A stretch of DNA of 64,000 nucleotides from Caryophanales bacterium UBA5729 (GCA_002419505.1 DIGF01000009.1:35694-99693), one strand, 5' to 3'. Positions 7,618 through 17,000 are shown, numbered from the stretch's first letter. The notes: a model not told the origin generated them from the sequence alone. Program-made: numbers and translations.

Positions 7618-10600
7618 ATAAATCAGTTTTTAATACTTCATAAGCTCGAGCGTTTTTTCCGTCCCTTAAAGTCACGATTGTTGTATCTGTATATTTTGAT
7701 AGGACTTCCATTTTTTGCGGTGGTGTAGCTAATATTATTTGGACCGGCAATTGTTTGATGAATTTCATCATCGCTTTAATTCTCGATGTATCCATCTTAT
7801 CAAACACTTCGTCAAATAAGATTAAACCGATGGAATCATGGCTTACACCTCTTTGGGCTTGTTCGAAAACGCGAACAAACGATGCTAGTGTCGCCACATA
7901 GAAAGGAACTTGTGTTTCTCCACCTGATTTTTCTTTAAACACTTTCGAATAAAGATATCTTGCGCCTTCAGTATTAGTTATTGCAATATCATAATCCATA
8001 TAAGTTCGGTAATCTGTAAACTTATTGACAGTACCTTGAGAATTTAAGTCTTCAGAAGCGAGATTAACGAATAGTTCTTCTAGTTGTCTTTGATATTTCA
8101 TCTCAAAATCGTAATTGAAGATTTCTTCACCAGTCTTCATTGATTCATCGCTTAATACCATATCATAATAGTCGCCATATTCTTTACTCTTAGGGAAGGT
8201 GAATTCGTAAGTATCTTCACCGAAATGAATATTTTTAAGCGTTGCGTTAATCTTGCTAATTTCATCTTGTGCCGAAACAATATAATTTCTTAGTTTAGCG
8301 ATGAAGTCCTCTTTAAATAATCTTTCTGCAGTTTCTCTTGCTTCTCTAACTTTAGTTTCGTATTTTACTAACTCAGATTTTACCAATTTATCCAATTCGT
8401 CAAGATACTCTTGCATATAATCAATTCCATAGAGATAACTAAGATTATATTTACTGGTATAACGAATTTGTTTAGATTTTAAAGAATCTTCTAGATTGAT
8501 AATATTATTCAATTCTGATTGAATTTTAGCTTGATATTCTTCAAAAATATTGTTGATATTGCTAGTTTTCTTAAGTTCTAGTTCATATAATTCTCTAGCT
8601 TCTTTTTTAACGACAACATTTTCGTTTTTGGCTAAATCTTTATTGAATTCAGTAATTGCCTTTTCAATTTCTAGTAATTCTTCGTGGCACTTGAGTTCAT
8701 CGCTTTCCAATTTACCTTGTTTGAGATAAGCTTTTTGTCTATTGGTATTGTATTCTCTGATTTCTTCTTTAACTTCTTCATATTCAACTCTGAGTTCAGT
8801 TAAACTTTCTTGTGGAATACTCTTCTTCTTTGCTACCAAAGCTTTGCGTTTTTCTTTCAAACTATCTACAGAATAGTAGTTCTTAAGCATATTGATAAAG
8901 CCTTCGAGATTCAAACTTATTAAAGCGTTATTTTCCTCGGTAATTAATTGAACCCGATTAGAGAGAACTTGATGTTTATCCTTTAATTCTCTGGCTTTAA
9001 TCCGCCAATTATCCAACTGCGAACTCTTAGCTTTTTTACCAATAAATGGTTTTTCGGTTTTATTATACAGTGATCTAACCGTGTAAGAACGATAAACCAT
9101 GCCGCTTTTAGTTATCGCTTGAGGATAGTTTTCTAACTCGTTAACATCATCAACCATAATTAGATTTCCGCAGATCATATTGATATAGTGTTCAGCATCG
9201 ATATTTTCTGATGTGATGATTGAAGCTAAGGATTTTTCTCGATAATTAGTGAAATGTTGAATCTTTTTCGTGTTAACTAACCCAATGCCATAAATGTCTA
9301 AAGAATCTTTGATTTGGTTATAAACATTTAAGGCTTCATCGAAATATCTTGGTTCAACAATCAAATTGAATCTTTGTTGTCCTAAGTAATCTTCAATGGT
9401 ATCAGCCCAATCTTCATCAGTTATTTCTAATAATTCACATAGAATATGAACTTTGACTTCTTTACCATAACGCTTTAAAACGCCTTCTTCGATTTTTGTC
9501 TGTAAACGCTTAATCATTGGATTGTAACGCAATTGGTTGTTTTCTAAATCTTTTAGCGTTTGGTATACTTCATTGATTTCTCTAACAACTTCATCAAGCA
9601 AATGCTTTTGTTTCCCCAAGTTTACTTTATTATCATCTTCAATTTGATTAATCGTTTTATTAACAGTAATCAATTTTAATTTTTGTTCTTCATAGTTGGT
9701 GTCGTTAATGTTGTCTAAATCAATTTTTGCTAATTCATTGTAAACTTTATTATCAAATTCGGTTTTCAATTCATTGATAATTTGTTTCATTTTTTTGATT
9801 CTGTTAGTGGAGTAATTACGCAATTCGACTTGTTGATCAATTTTTCGCGTTAACTCATTAATTTCTTTATCATAAATTTCGTTAGCTTTAAAAGTATCGT
9901 TGTTAGATAGCATCGAATAAATTTTTTTAGATCTTTCATCCAGGATATCTAGTTGTGCATTAATTTCATCAATTAGTTCTTGGTTTTGTTCTTTGGAAAT
10001 CTTGATTTTCTCTTGTTTTTTATTGACGCCATCGATTTTACTCTTAAGTGATTCGACTTCCAATAATTTTAAGAAATATTCATAAAACTCTTTTTGATCA
10101 TGATTGTTTTTAATTTCTTCATGAATATGTTTTATTTCATCTAAATCTTTAATTTTTTCTTTGATTATTTTTAAGGTTGCTTCTAAATCTCGATAAGCAT
10201 GAATCGATTCTTTAATTGATTCAACGTCCAATTCTTTTTCTTCAAGCAAGTAACGGTAAATAAAGTCTTTAACATCTGGTATCGGCTTAAATGCAAGTGC
10301 TTTTGGCAATAAGGAAAAGTAATTTTCATTGACAGAACCAAACAGCGAACGGAAGGCTAATTTGGCTTCTCTTCTAGTTAAAAAGATTTTTTTAGCTTGC
10401 TTAGTTTTCTTGAAATTCACCGTCGTGTGAATCTTTCCTTCATTGTCAATAAACAACGTTTCTTCCATTGGCCCATCGATTTCATAAAAGATAACTTTTG
10501 GTGTTAAAATTTCCCCAAAAACATCAATTACCGTCCCGATTGTAAAATATTTTTCTTTAGTTTCGTCATAGAATTCCAATGCCACATGTCCAGTAGTGTC

Positions 10601-10855
10601 GGTGTCGCGAAGATATTCTTGGGTATCGGTTCCTAGTTTACACTTAACATAACCTCTTAAATCACGTTTGCTTTTTTCATTAGCTGCGATGTTAAAAATT
10701 TGATCACCCGCAGTTAGGACAAAGGCAATAGCATCCACGATGGTTGATTTGCCAGTAGCGTTTTGACCGGTTATCAAGGTGTTGTTTTTTATATGAATGG
10801 TTTCATTGGCAAAATAGTGCCAATTCACTAACCTAACTTTAGTCAGTTTCTTCAT
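7616..10855 (-). CDS. jetC: SMC/MukB-like ATPase, JetC/MksB family
   Basis: Structural-maintenance-of-chromosomes ATPase of the Wadjet JetC/MksB/MukB type, the motor of a DNA loop-extruding condensin. Of 1079 residues, the N-terminal head has Walker A GQNATGKST (30-38). Long Glu/Lys-rich coiled coils cover about 220-470 and 650-900, around a small hinge near 480-620. The C-terminal head has signature SGGE (977-980) and Walker B LILFDEVFDKMD (about 1011). Upstream in-frame starts to 10891 lie within jetB; ATG 10855, with AAGGTGAT seven bases upstream, gives the family start MKKLTKVRLVNWHYF. It overlaps jetB by 17 bases. Size matches JetC of type I Wadjet. No JetD follows: the operon ends here. 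Confidence 0.85.
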   Translation of the reverse strand: MKKLTKVRLVNWHYFANETIHIKNNTLITGQNATGKSTIVDAIAFVLTAGDQIFNIAANEKSKRDLRGYVKCKLGTDTQEYLRDTDTTGHVALEFYDETKEKYFTIGTVIDVFGEILTPKVIFYEIDGPMEETLFIDNEGKIHTTVNFKKTKQAKKIFLTRREAKLAFRSLFGSVNENYFSLLPKALAFKPIPDVKDFIYRYLLEEKELDVESIKESIHAYRDLEATLKIIKEKIKDLDEIKHIHEEIKNNHDQKEFYEYFLKLLEVESLKSKIDGVNKKQEKIKISKEQNQELIDEINAQLDILDERSKKIYSMLSNNDTFKANEIYDKEINELTRKIDQQVELRNYSTNRIKKMKQIINELKTEFDNKVYNELAKIDLDNINDTNYEEQKLKLITVNKTINQIEDDNKVNLGKQKHLLDEVVREINEVYQTLKDLENNQLRYNPMIKRLQTKIEEGVLKRYGKEVKVHILCELLEITDEDWADTIEDYLGQQRFNLIVEPRYFDEALNVYNQIKDSLDIYGIGLVNTKKIQHFTNYREKSLASIITSENIDAEHYINMICGNLIMVDDVNELENYPQAITKSGMVYRSYTVRSLYNKTEKPFIGKKAKSSQLDNWRIKARELKDKHQVLSNRVQLITEENNALISLNLEGFINMLKNYYSVDSLKEKRKALVAKKKSIPQESLTELRVEYEEVKEEIREYNTNRQKAYLKQGKLESDELKCHEELLEIEKAITEFNKDLAKNENVVVKKEARELYELELKKTSNINNIFEEYQAKIQSELNNIINLEDSLKSKQIRYTSKYNLSYLYGIDYMQEYLDELDKLVKSELVKYETKVREARETAERLFKEDFIAKLRNYIVSAQDEISKINATLKNIHFGEDTYEFTFPKSKEYGDYYDMVLSDESMKTGEEIFNYDFEMKYQRQLEELFVNLASEDLNSQGTVNKFTDYRTYMDYDIAITNTEGARYLYSKVFKEKSGGETQVPFYVATLASFVRVFEQAQRGVSHDSIGLILFDEVFDKMDTSRIKAMMKFIKQLPVQIILATPPQKMEVLSKYTDTTIVTLRDGKNARAYEVLKTDL

Positions 10856-11444
10856 TTTCATCACCTTCATTTCTTTCTTCCATATTAGCAATCAAATTAT
10901 AGACATCGTTTATCGCTTGAGTATTAATTGCCAGTAAAACTGTTGGATAAATAATAATTTTAGTATTCGCTTTAGTAATATCGCCTAAGGCTTCAATAAG
11001 GTTTAATCTGCGGTATATTCTCAAGATTTTAATCAAATCCGTTTTGTTGATTTTCTTTTTTAATTCTAGCGAATCATAGTATTGGTGAATTTCATCCACT
11101 CTGATTACCACATTATCATTAATTGAAGTTTTCATTAAATGTTGATGATAAAGGATTCTTAAAATAAGGAGTACCAAAGTTTCTTCTTTTTTTAGTCTCA
11201 GCAAGTTATTGCCTTCGCGATGAATTAGTTGAACAGCACCTAGCTCACGGTCAAGGACTATTTCAAAATCCATTACATCGAAATATTGATCGAAATAACT
11301 TTTAAAGCTCAGCAAAAAGTAATACATTTCTTTATTATCTTCTTTGTCGCGAGCAATAAAGCTGTTCTGCAGCAATTTTAGACAGGTTTTTGCAAAAAGT
11401 TGCTTCTGTCCCGTATTAAACTCATCATATTTTTCTAATATCAT
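10839..11444 (-). CDS. jetB: JetB/MksE-like condensin subunit (DUF4194 family)
   Basis: A 201-residue protein with the size, position and helical/winged-helix character of JetB/MksE (kite-type) subunits, which bridge the SMC heads to the kleisin. Segments such as LDRELGAVQL and NKTDLIKILRIYRRLNLIE fit DUF4194. Its start overlaps the jetA stop by 4 bases (ATGA) and its 3' end overlaps jetC, so the three subunits are tightly coupled. The acidic C-terminal tail ends EERNEGDENEETD. Assigned mainly by family resemblance plus context. Confidence 0.78.
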   Translation of the reverse strand: MILEKYDEFNTGQKQLFAKTCLKLLQNSFIARDKEDNKEMYYFLLSFKSYFDQYFDVMDFEIVLDRELGAVQLIHREGNNLLRLKKEETLVLLILRILYHQHLMKTSINDNVVIRVDEIHQYYDSLELKKKINKTDLIKILRIYRRLNLIEALGDITKANTKIIIYPTVLLAINTQAINDVYNLIANMEERNEGDENEETD

Positions 11445-12844
11445 TCTTGATACCCCCTTAATATTTCAAAATCATCTAGTTCAAAGCGTTTATTGTTTAT
11501 TTTTTCATAAAGTGGATTGATTGTATAATCTAGTTCTTCTCCGGCATAGACTAAAATATATAGCAGTCTGATAATTGATTCGTCACTCATATCATCTCTT
11601 AAGATTTCTGAAGCCTTGATAATGCTGTGATGGAGGAAATATGCTTTAAGATATTTGGCAATCACATCTTCAGAGTAAAATGTTTCAAACTCATCATAAA
11701 ACTCTTCTTGAAGTCGACGATCTGGTGCTCCGTTATTTTCTGCTAAGTATTGAGCGTCAGCGTGTTTGTAAATTCCCCTTGGTGTATAAACTGATCTTTG
11801 CGAAAGTTGTTGATATGAATTGATGTTAAACAGCGGTCCAATGTCATTCATGATTTTTGCAGTGCGATGATTTTTAATTCCTTCGGCAGTATACCTAAGA
11901 ATGCGGCTTAACTTGGTGATGACATTTTCATCATCTGATAACAGAAATTTGATCTTGGCAATCGTTGTATTAACATAGATTTTATTCTTGTTATCAATTT
12001 CATCAATAATATAGGAAATTGAGTTATAGATGTCAATAATATCATCTATCTTTTTATTTGCCTTTAGCATTGCGATTTCTGGGTCATTTTGATTTTTAAT
12101 TAGGTATTCTTTAGAAATCATTTCCATAATCAACGGATTTTGTTGATATTCTTCTAGTTTTTTAACGATATTATTACGGTATTTATTGATGTTATCACTG
12201 GTTTTTAAACGGCGATAAGCTTGATCAACCAATTCGACTTTATAGTTTACTAGTAAGTTAATTAAGTCTTTGATTTCTGAATTATCGATTATCGACTTAA
12301 TATAATATTTCAATCTTGAATCTAGTTTTCTAATTTCTCTGACAAAAGCAATCGTATTTTTATAGACTTGATCAAGAGTTAAGGCATATTCACCATGATC
12401 GTTACTTAAAAGAGTATATACAGTAAAAATATAACCCCTAAATTCATGAACTTCACTTTCTTCACCATAGTAGCTATCATTTGAAATCTCTTTAAGCGCT
12501 TCAATTATTGTGATTGCATAATCACGGAAATTCAAAATTTCTTCATAATCATTATTAACATCAACATCTATCCATTCACATTCTTCAAATCTACGTAAGA
12601 TTTGATTAGCGCGATCACGATTGGTTAATAACAGCTCGTCTTCTTCAACTTCTAATTCCTCATCTAGAGGATTTACGTCTAAATAATCTACCAGAGCTTG
12701 GCGGGCGATATTTTTATCGATACCTAAAATTGATCCTTGTTCATAGACTTTAAACAACTCGATTAAACAAGCAACGTATACTCGATGATTTTTACTAGAT
12801 AGAATGCTAAAAAACTGCTTTGGTACAATATCAAAAATATTCAT
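11441..12844 (-). CDS. jetA: JetA/MksF-like kleisin subunit (DUF5716 family)
   Basis: Predicted kleisin of a Wadjet/Mks condensin. The 467-residue protein begins MNIFDIVPKQFF, followed by LSSKNHRVYVACL, a typical DUF5716/JetA opening (winged-helix N-terminus). It is mostly alpha-helical and ends in a small domain (NPLYEKINNKRFELDDFEIL). The frame is open from 12889, but ATG 12844 has AGGAG seven bases upstream and fits the family. It lies 10 bp after padR and overlaps jetB by 4 bases. No nuclease motif is visible. Confidence 0.8.
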   Translation of the reverse strand: MNIFDIVPKQFFSILSSKNHRVYVACLIELFKVYEQGSILGIDKNIARQALVDYLDVNPLDEELEVEEDELLLTNRDRANQILRRFEECEWIDVDVNNDYEEILNFRDYAITIIEALKEISNDSYYGEESEVHEFRGYIFTVYTLLSNDHGEYALTLDQVYKNTIAFVREIRKLDSRLKYYIKSIIDNSEIKDLINLLVNYKVELVDQAYRRLKTSDNINKYRNNIVKKLEEYQQNPLIMEMISKEYLIKNQNDPEIAMLKANKKIDDIIDIYNSISYIIDEIDNKNKIYVNTTIAKIKFLLSDDENVITKLSRILRYTAEGIKNHRTAKIMNDIGPLFNINSYQQLSQRSVYTPRGIYKHADAQYLAENNGAPDRRLQEEFYDEFETFYSEDVIAKYLKAYFLHHSIIKASEILRDDMSDESIIRLLYILVYAGEELDYTINPLYEKINNKRFELDDFEILRGYQE

Positions 12845-12854
12845 ATCATCACTC

Positions 12855-13205
12855 CTAACTTTCTCGATAATAGTCAAAGTTACCACCAACTAGGGTTGAT
12901 AACGTATTTTCAATCATAACCCAATCCTTACGGAAATCTTTAATCGACTTTTTTCCTTTAGGCGTGATTTGATAATAACGTCTACTCATGCCTTTTTTAT
13001 TTTTGCCGGTATAAGTTGTAATCTTGCCATCATTTAGTAATCTTTTTAGGGCGATATAAAGGGCGGCTTCAGTAAGTTGAATATTATTTTCACTTACAAA
13101 CTCAATGATTCGGGACATTTCATAGCCATAACTATCAAACTTTGATAAGATTGATAGAACAATATAGTCTGTAAAACCACGAATAAATTCGCCAGAGTTA
13201 GTCAT
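12855..13205 (-). CDS. PadR-family transcriptional regulator
   Basis: A 116-residue protein with the PadR winged helix: TDYIVLSILSKFDSYGYEMS, TEAALYIALKRLLNDGKI, and the wing GMSRRYYQITPKGKK (typical G-x-x-R-(K/R)-Y-Y-x-(L/I)-T-x-x-G). The short C-terminal helix (DFRKDWVMIENTLSTLV) is the dimerisation element. ATG 13205 follows AGGGGGTGA. As first gene of padR-jetA-jetB-jetC, it probably autoregulates the SMC operon; the effector is unknown. Confidence 0.9.
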   Translation of the reverse strand: MTNSGEFIRGFTDYIVLSILSKFDSYGYEMSRIIEFVSENNIQLTEAALYIALKRLLNDGKITTYTGKNKKGMSRRYYQITPKGKKSIKDFRKDWVMIENTLSTLVGGNFDYYRES

Positions 13206-13219
13206 TATCTCACCCCCTT

Positions 13220-13238
13220 TATATAATCTGATTATATA
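13220..13238. promoter_or_regulatory. Candidate PadR operator (19-bp palindrome)
   Basis: Perfect inverted repeat TATATAATC-T-GATTATATA between the padR promoter and its ribosome binding site. Its placement just before the PadR start suggests autoregulation; binding is inferred, and the AT-rich context lowers specificity. Confidence 0.5.
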
Positions 13239-13295
13239 TTGTTTATTTATGTATTATCTCTTTATAGTCTCTTTGTTTATATATAACATGTTTAT

Positions 13296-13324
13296 ATTAT
13301 ACCTCTTTACACAATTGATGTAAA
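13296..13324 (-). promoter_or_regulatory. Sigma-A promoter of padR-jetABC
   Basis: Minus strand: -35 TTTACA (13319-13324), 17-base spacer, -10 TATAAT (13296-13301). It leaves an AT-rich leader of about 85 bases before padR, containing the 13220 palindrome and another near-palindromic AACATGTT (near 13285). Confidence 0.7.
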
Positions 13325-13360
13325 TATTATTTTTGAAAATTTTTTAAAAAGATTTTGCGC

Positions 13361-13387
13361 AATAAAAAAGGCAGCGTTTAGCTGCCT
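13361..13387 (-). terminator. Intrinsic terminator of the hrcA-grpE-dnaK-dnaJ operon
   Basis: Minus-strand stem GGCAGC/GCTGCC with loop TAAAC followed by TTTTTTATT, immediately after the dnaJ stop. Confidence 0.85.
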
Positions 13388-13391
13388 AGTT

Positions 13392-14516
13392 TTAAGGTCG
13401 GTTGAAGTTGGACTTAAATCGGTCCCACCAGTTCTTTGGTGCATCTACTTCGTCTTCGATACGAAGTAATTCTTCAAAAACTTTCCTTTGTTGATTATTT
13501 AGTTTTTGCGGTGTCATTACCGAAACAATTACATGTTGATCACCTAGTTGTTTAGTTCTAACATTAGGTGCACCTTTACCTTTGAGTCTAAACTTTGCTT
13601 CTGACTGTGTGCCAGGAGGAATTTTAAACATTACCGGTCCATAAACTGTGTCTACTTTCAGTTCCGTACCTAAAGCTGCTTGAGCAAAAGTAATTGGAAT
13701 GTTAACAATAATATCATCACCCTCACGGATATATTTTTCTGAAGGTTTAACTTCAAATACAATATATAAATCACCGTTAGGTCCACCACTTGAGCCTTTA
13801 TTACCATATCCTTCTAAACGAATTTGTTGTCCGGTTTCAATTCCTTTAGGAACCCGAATCTCAACTTCTTTATTAATCTTTTCTACGCCCTCGCCATTGC
13901 AGTTCGAGCATTTATTGATAATTTCTTTACCCGTTCCCTTACAGGTCGGGCAAGCAGCACGAGCCTGAGTTCTGCCAAATAAAGTTTGTTGTTCAATTAT
14001 CACTGACCCTGAGCCGCCGCATTGAGAACAAACCTTGATATCTTTTCTGCTTTCGGCTCCTAGACCATGACAAACATGACATTCATCATATACCGGTACT
14101 TTAATTTTTTCAGTTTTACCAAAAATTGATTCTTCAAAACTTATCGTCATGCGTCTTTGGATATCCGAACCTTTTCGTGGTCTATTTGTCGGTCGAGATG
14201 TTCTTTGATTGCCACCGAAAAAAGCACTAAATATATCCCCAAAATCAAAGCCTTCAAAACCAGCTCCACCAAAACCGCCAGCGCCAAAACCTGCATTAGC
14301 TGCTTGATGACCAAATTGATCATATTGTGATCTTTTCGTTTGATCGCTCAAAACATCGTAAGCTTCTTGGACTTCTTTAAATTTTGCTTCTGCATTAGTT
14401 TCTGTGGAAACATCTGGGTGATATTTCTTTGCAAGTTTTCGATATGCTTTTTTAATGTCTTCGTCAGAGGCTGTTTTGCTTATACCTAAGACTTCATAAT
14501 AATCTCTTTTATCCAT
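13392..14516 (-). CDS. dnaJ: Chaperone protein DnaJ
   Basis: Hsp40 co-chaperone stimulating DnaK ATPase. The 374-residue protein has the full class I layout: J domain with KKYHPDVS (HPD near residues 32-34), Gly/Phe-rich linker (residues ~73-100, GFGAGGFGGAGFEGFDFG), and a zinc domain with four C-x-x-C-x-G-x-G repeats (CHVCHGLG, CSQCGGSG, CPTCKGTG, CSNCNGEG). Substrate-binding domains follow. Last gene of the heat-shock operon, 38 bp after dnaK. Confidence 0.97.
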   Translation of the reverse strand: MDKRDYYEVLGISKTASDEDIKKAYRKLAKKYHPDVSTETNAEAKFKEVQEAYDVLSDQTKRSQYDQFGHQAANAGFGAGGFGGAGFEGFDFGDIFSAFFGGNQRTSRPTNRPRKGSDIQRRMTISFEESIFGKTEKIKVPVYDECHVCHGLGAESRKDIKVCSQCGGSGSVIIEQQTLFGRTQARAACPTCKGTGKEIINKCSNCNGEGVEKINKEVEIRVPKGIETGQQIRLEGYGNKGSSGGPNGDLYIVFEVKPSEKYIREGDDIIVNIPITFAQAALGTELKVDTVYGPVMFKIPPGTQSEAKFRLKGKGAPNVRTKQLGDQHVIVSVMTPQKLNNQQRKVFEELLRIEDEVDAPKNWWDRFKSNFNRP

Positions 14517-14554
14517 TAAACCACCTCAAGCTGTGGCAAAAATCATTGCCGGTT

Positions 14555-16378
14555 TTATACTTCTTTGTAATCCGCATCAAAAACCTCATCATCTTGGTCT
14601 TTATCATCATCTTCTGGGTTTTCGGTTTGTGATTGTTGATTTTGTGCGGCTTGTTGTTCCTTATAAACTTTTTCCGACAAAGATTGAGCGGTTTTTTCTA
14701 GATCTTCCTTGGCGGTTTTAATGCGATCTAAATCTTCACCCTTCAGTGCTTCTTCGAGATCTTTAATTTTCGTTTCAGCATCTTTCTTTTCTGAATCAGA
14801 AACTTTATCTCCTAAGTCAGTAATAGCTTTCTTAGTCATAAAAATCATTTGGTCAGCTTCATTTCTAAGATCGGCTTCCTCACGTTTTTTCTTGTCAGCT
14901 TCAGCGTTTTCTTCAGCTTCTTTAACTAAACGGTCAATTTCAGCATCAGATAGACTTGTGCTTGATTGGATGGTAATTGAGTTAGCTTTTCCCGTTGCCA
15001 TATTTTTAGCAGATACGTTAACAATCCCATTAGCGTCAATATCAAATTTAACTTCAATTTGTGGAACCCCTCTTGGTGCTGGTGGTATATCTGTTAATTG
15101 GAAGTTTCCAATCGTTTTATTATCTCTCGCCATTGATCTTTCACCTTGTAAAACGTGAATATCAACAGTAGGTTGATTATCGGCTGCAGTAGAGAAAATC
15201 TGTGATTTTGATGTAGGAATTGTTGTATTTCTTTCAATTAATTTAGTGAATACTCCACCTAGGGTTTCAATCCCTAATGAAAGTGGGGTAACATCTAACA
15301 ATAAGACATCTTTAACATCGCCTTGTAAAACTCCACCTTGAATAGCAGCGCCCATTGCGACAACTTCATCTGGGTTAATTGAACGATTTGGTTCTTTGCC
15401 AAGAATTTTTTTAACTGCGTCTTGAACCGCCGGCGTTCTAGTAGAACCCCCAACCAACAATACTTCATCAATATCATTAGCTGTCATTTTCGCGTCTCTT
15501 AAAGCTCTTCTTACCGGTTCCACTGTTCTTTCAACTAAGTCAGAAGTCAATTCATTGAATTTCGCTCTGGTTAAAGTTTTTTCCAAATGGACTGGTCCGC
15601 TAGCATTCATCGAAATGAATGGCAACGAAATATTGGTAGAAGTTATGCTGGAAAGTTCTTTCTTAGCCTTTTCAGCAGCGTCTCTTAGTCGTTGATAAGC
15701 CATTTTATCTTTACTTAAATCAACGCTTTGTTCTTTCTTAAATTCAGAAATTAGCCAGTCAACGACTTTTGCATCAAAGTCGTCGCCACCTAAATGATTA
15801 TCACCACTAGTAGAAATAACTTCAAAAGTTCCATCGCTTAACTCAAGAATAGAAACGTCAAAAGTTCCGCCACCCAAGTCATAAACTAATACTGTTTGTT
15901 CCTTTGATTTTTTATCAATACCATAAGCTAAAGCCGCCGCTGTGGGTTCATTGATAATTCTCTTTACTTCTAAGCCAGCGATTTTGCCAGCATCTTTGGT
16001 CGCTTGTCTTTGAGCATCATTAAAGTAAGCCGGTACAGTAATTACCGCTTCAGTAACTTTTCCTCCAAGATATGCTTCGGCTGACTCTTTTAAATTTCTT
16101 AAAATCATCGCACTGATTTCTTGTGGCGTATATGATTTTTCATTAATCTTTACTTTTTCACTAGTTCCCATTTTACGTTTAATTGAATAAACCGTATTTG
16201 GGTTAGTGATTACTTGGCGTTTTGCAACTTCACCAACTTGGATTTCATCATCTTTAAACGCAACAACTGATGGTGTTGTTCTGTTACCATCAAGGTTGGG
16301 AATAACCTTAGCCTCTGATCCTTCCATCACAGAAACACATGAGTTTGTTGTACCTAAGTCAATACCTATAATTTTCAT
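14555..16378 (-). CDS. dnaK: Chaperone protein DnaK
   Basis: Hsp70 chaperone, 607 residues, as expected for Bacillota. The N-terminal ATPase has GIDLGTTNSCVSVMEG (4-19), VYDLGGGTFDVSI and VLLVGGSTRTPAVQ. The linker DVLLLDVTPLSLGIETLGG leads into the peptide-binding domain. The C-terminus is acidic and Gln-rich and ends EVFDADYKEV. ATG 16378 has AGAGG eight bases upstream. It is cotranscribed with hrcA, grpE and dnaJ under CIRCE control. Confidence 0.98.
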   Translation of the reverse strand: MKIIGIDLGTTNSCVSVMEGSEAKVIPNLDGNRTTPSVVAFKDDEIQVGEVAKRQVITNPNTVYSIKRKMGTSEKVKINEKSYTPQEISAMILRNLKESAEAYLGGKVTEAVITVPAYFNDAQRQATKDAGKIAGLEVKRIINEPTAAALAYGIDKKSKEQTVLVYDLGGGTFDVSILELSDGTFEVISTSGDNHLGGDDFDAKVVDWLISEFKKEQSVDLSKDKMAYQRLRDAAEKAKKELSSITSTNISLPFISMNASGPVHLEKTLTRAKFNELTSDLVERTVEPVRRALRDAKMTANDIDEVLLVGGSTRTPAVQDAVKKILGKEPNRSINPDEVVAMGAAIQGGVLQGDVKDVLLLDVTPLSLGIETLGGVFTKLIERNTTIPTSKSQIFSTAADNQPTVDIHVLQGERSMARDNKTIGNFQLTDIPPAPRGVPQIEVKFDIDANGIVNVSAKNMATGKANSITIQSSTSLSDAEIDRLVKEAEENAEADKKKREEADLRNEADQMIFMTKKAITDLGDKVSDSEKKDAETKIKDLEEALKGEDLDRIKTAKEDLEKTAQSLSEKVYKEQQAAQNQQSQTENPEDDDKDQDDEVFDADYKEV

Positions 16379-16392
16379 TTTATCTACCTCTC

Positions 16393-16995
16393 TTATCCTT
16401 CAATATTTTCTTCATTTTCATTATTTTCTTCTATTTCTTCATTTGGTTTTATATTAATTATGACCGTAGTCGGTCTTAATATTCTTTCTTTAAACTTATA
16501 ACCTTTTTTTACAACTTTCAAAATCGTGTTTTCTGGTTTATCTTCCGCATAGTCAATGTCCATTGCCTCATGAATATTAGGATCGAAATCATCGCCTGCT
16601 TTTGTTTCGATTAACATAACCCCTTCGTCCTTTAAAGCGTTAAAAATCATTTCCTTAATCATTTTAAAGCCGTATAGGAAATTCTTAAGATTATTATCTT
16701 CAGTTTCCATATTTAGCGCTTGGTCAAATACTTCAACGGTATCGATTAATTTATCCGCCAAAGCCATCGCGGAATATTTGCGTTCCTTTTTCAAATCCTC
16801 GATCATGCGTTTTTTATAGTTTTCCATCTCTGCTAAAGCGCGATAATACTTGTCCTTAACAATGTTTAATTCTTCTTGGATTGTATCTAATTGATCTTCC
16901 AACTTGGTTTTCTTCTTTTTCTTAACTTTTTCTTCTTGATTTGTTTCCTCTTGAATTTCCTCTTCAAGAATCATCTCTTTTTCATTGTCACTCAT
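16393..16995 (-). CDS. grpE: Nucleotide exchange factor GrpE
   Basis: DnaK nucleotide-exchange factor. The 200-residue protein has a charged N-terminal tail (KVKKKKKTKLEDQLD), a long coiled coil with YYRALAEMENYKKRM (residues 50-64), and the family motif GDDFDPNIHEAMD near 143. The beta-wing ends ILRPTTVIIN. A Glu/Asn-rich tail closes the protein. It is 5 bp after hrcA and 14 bp before dnaK. Confidence 0.96.
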   Translation of the reverse strand: MSDNEKEMILEEEIQEETNQEEKVKKKKKTKLEDQLDTIQEELNIVKDKYYRALAEMENYKKRMIEDLKKERKYSAMALADKLIDTVEVFDQALNMETEDNNLKNFLYGFKMIKEMIFNALKDEGVMLIETKAGDDFDPNIHEAMDIDYAEDKPENTILKVVKKGYKFKERILRPTTVIINIKPNEEIEENNENEENIEG

Positions 16996-17000
16996 GTTTT

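Noticed and set aside
7616..12844. Complete type I Wadjet defence system
   Set aside because: JetA, JetB and JetC are present but no JetD; calling it a full anti-plasmid system would overstate the evidence.
14709..15158. 149-codon open frame antisense to dnaK
   Set aside because: Shadow of the dnaK coding sequence; no ribosome site and protein composition (Ser-rich) typical of antisense frames.
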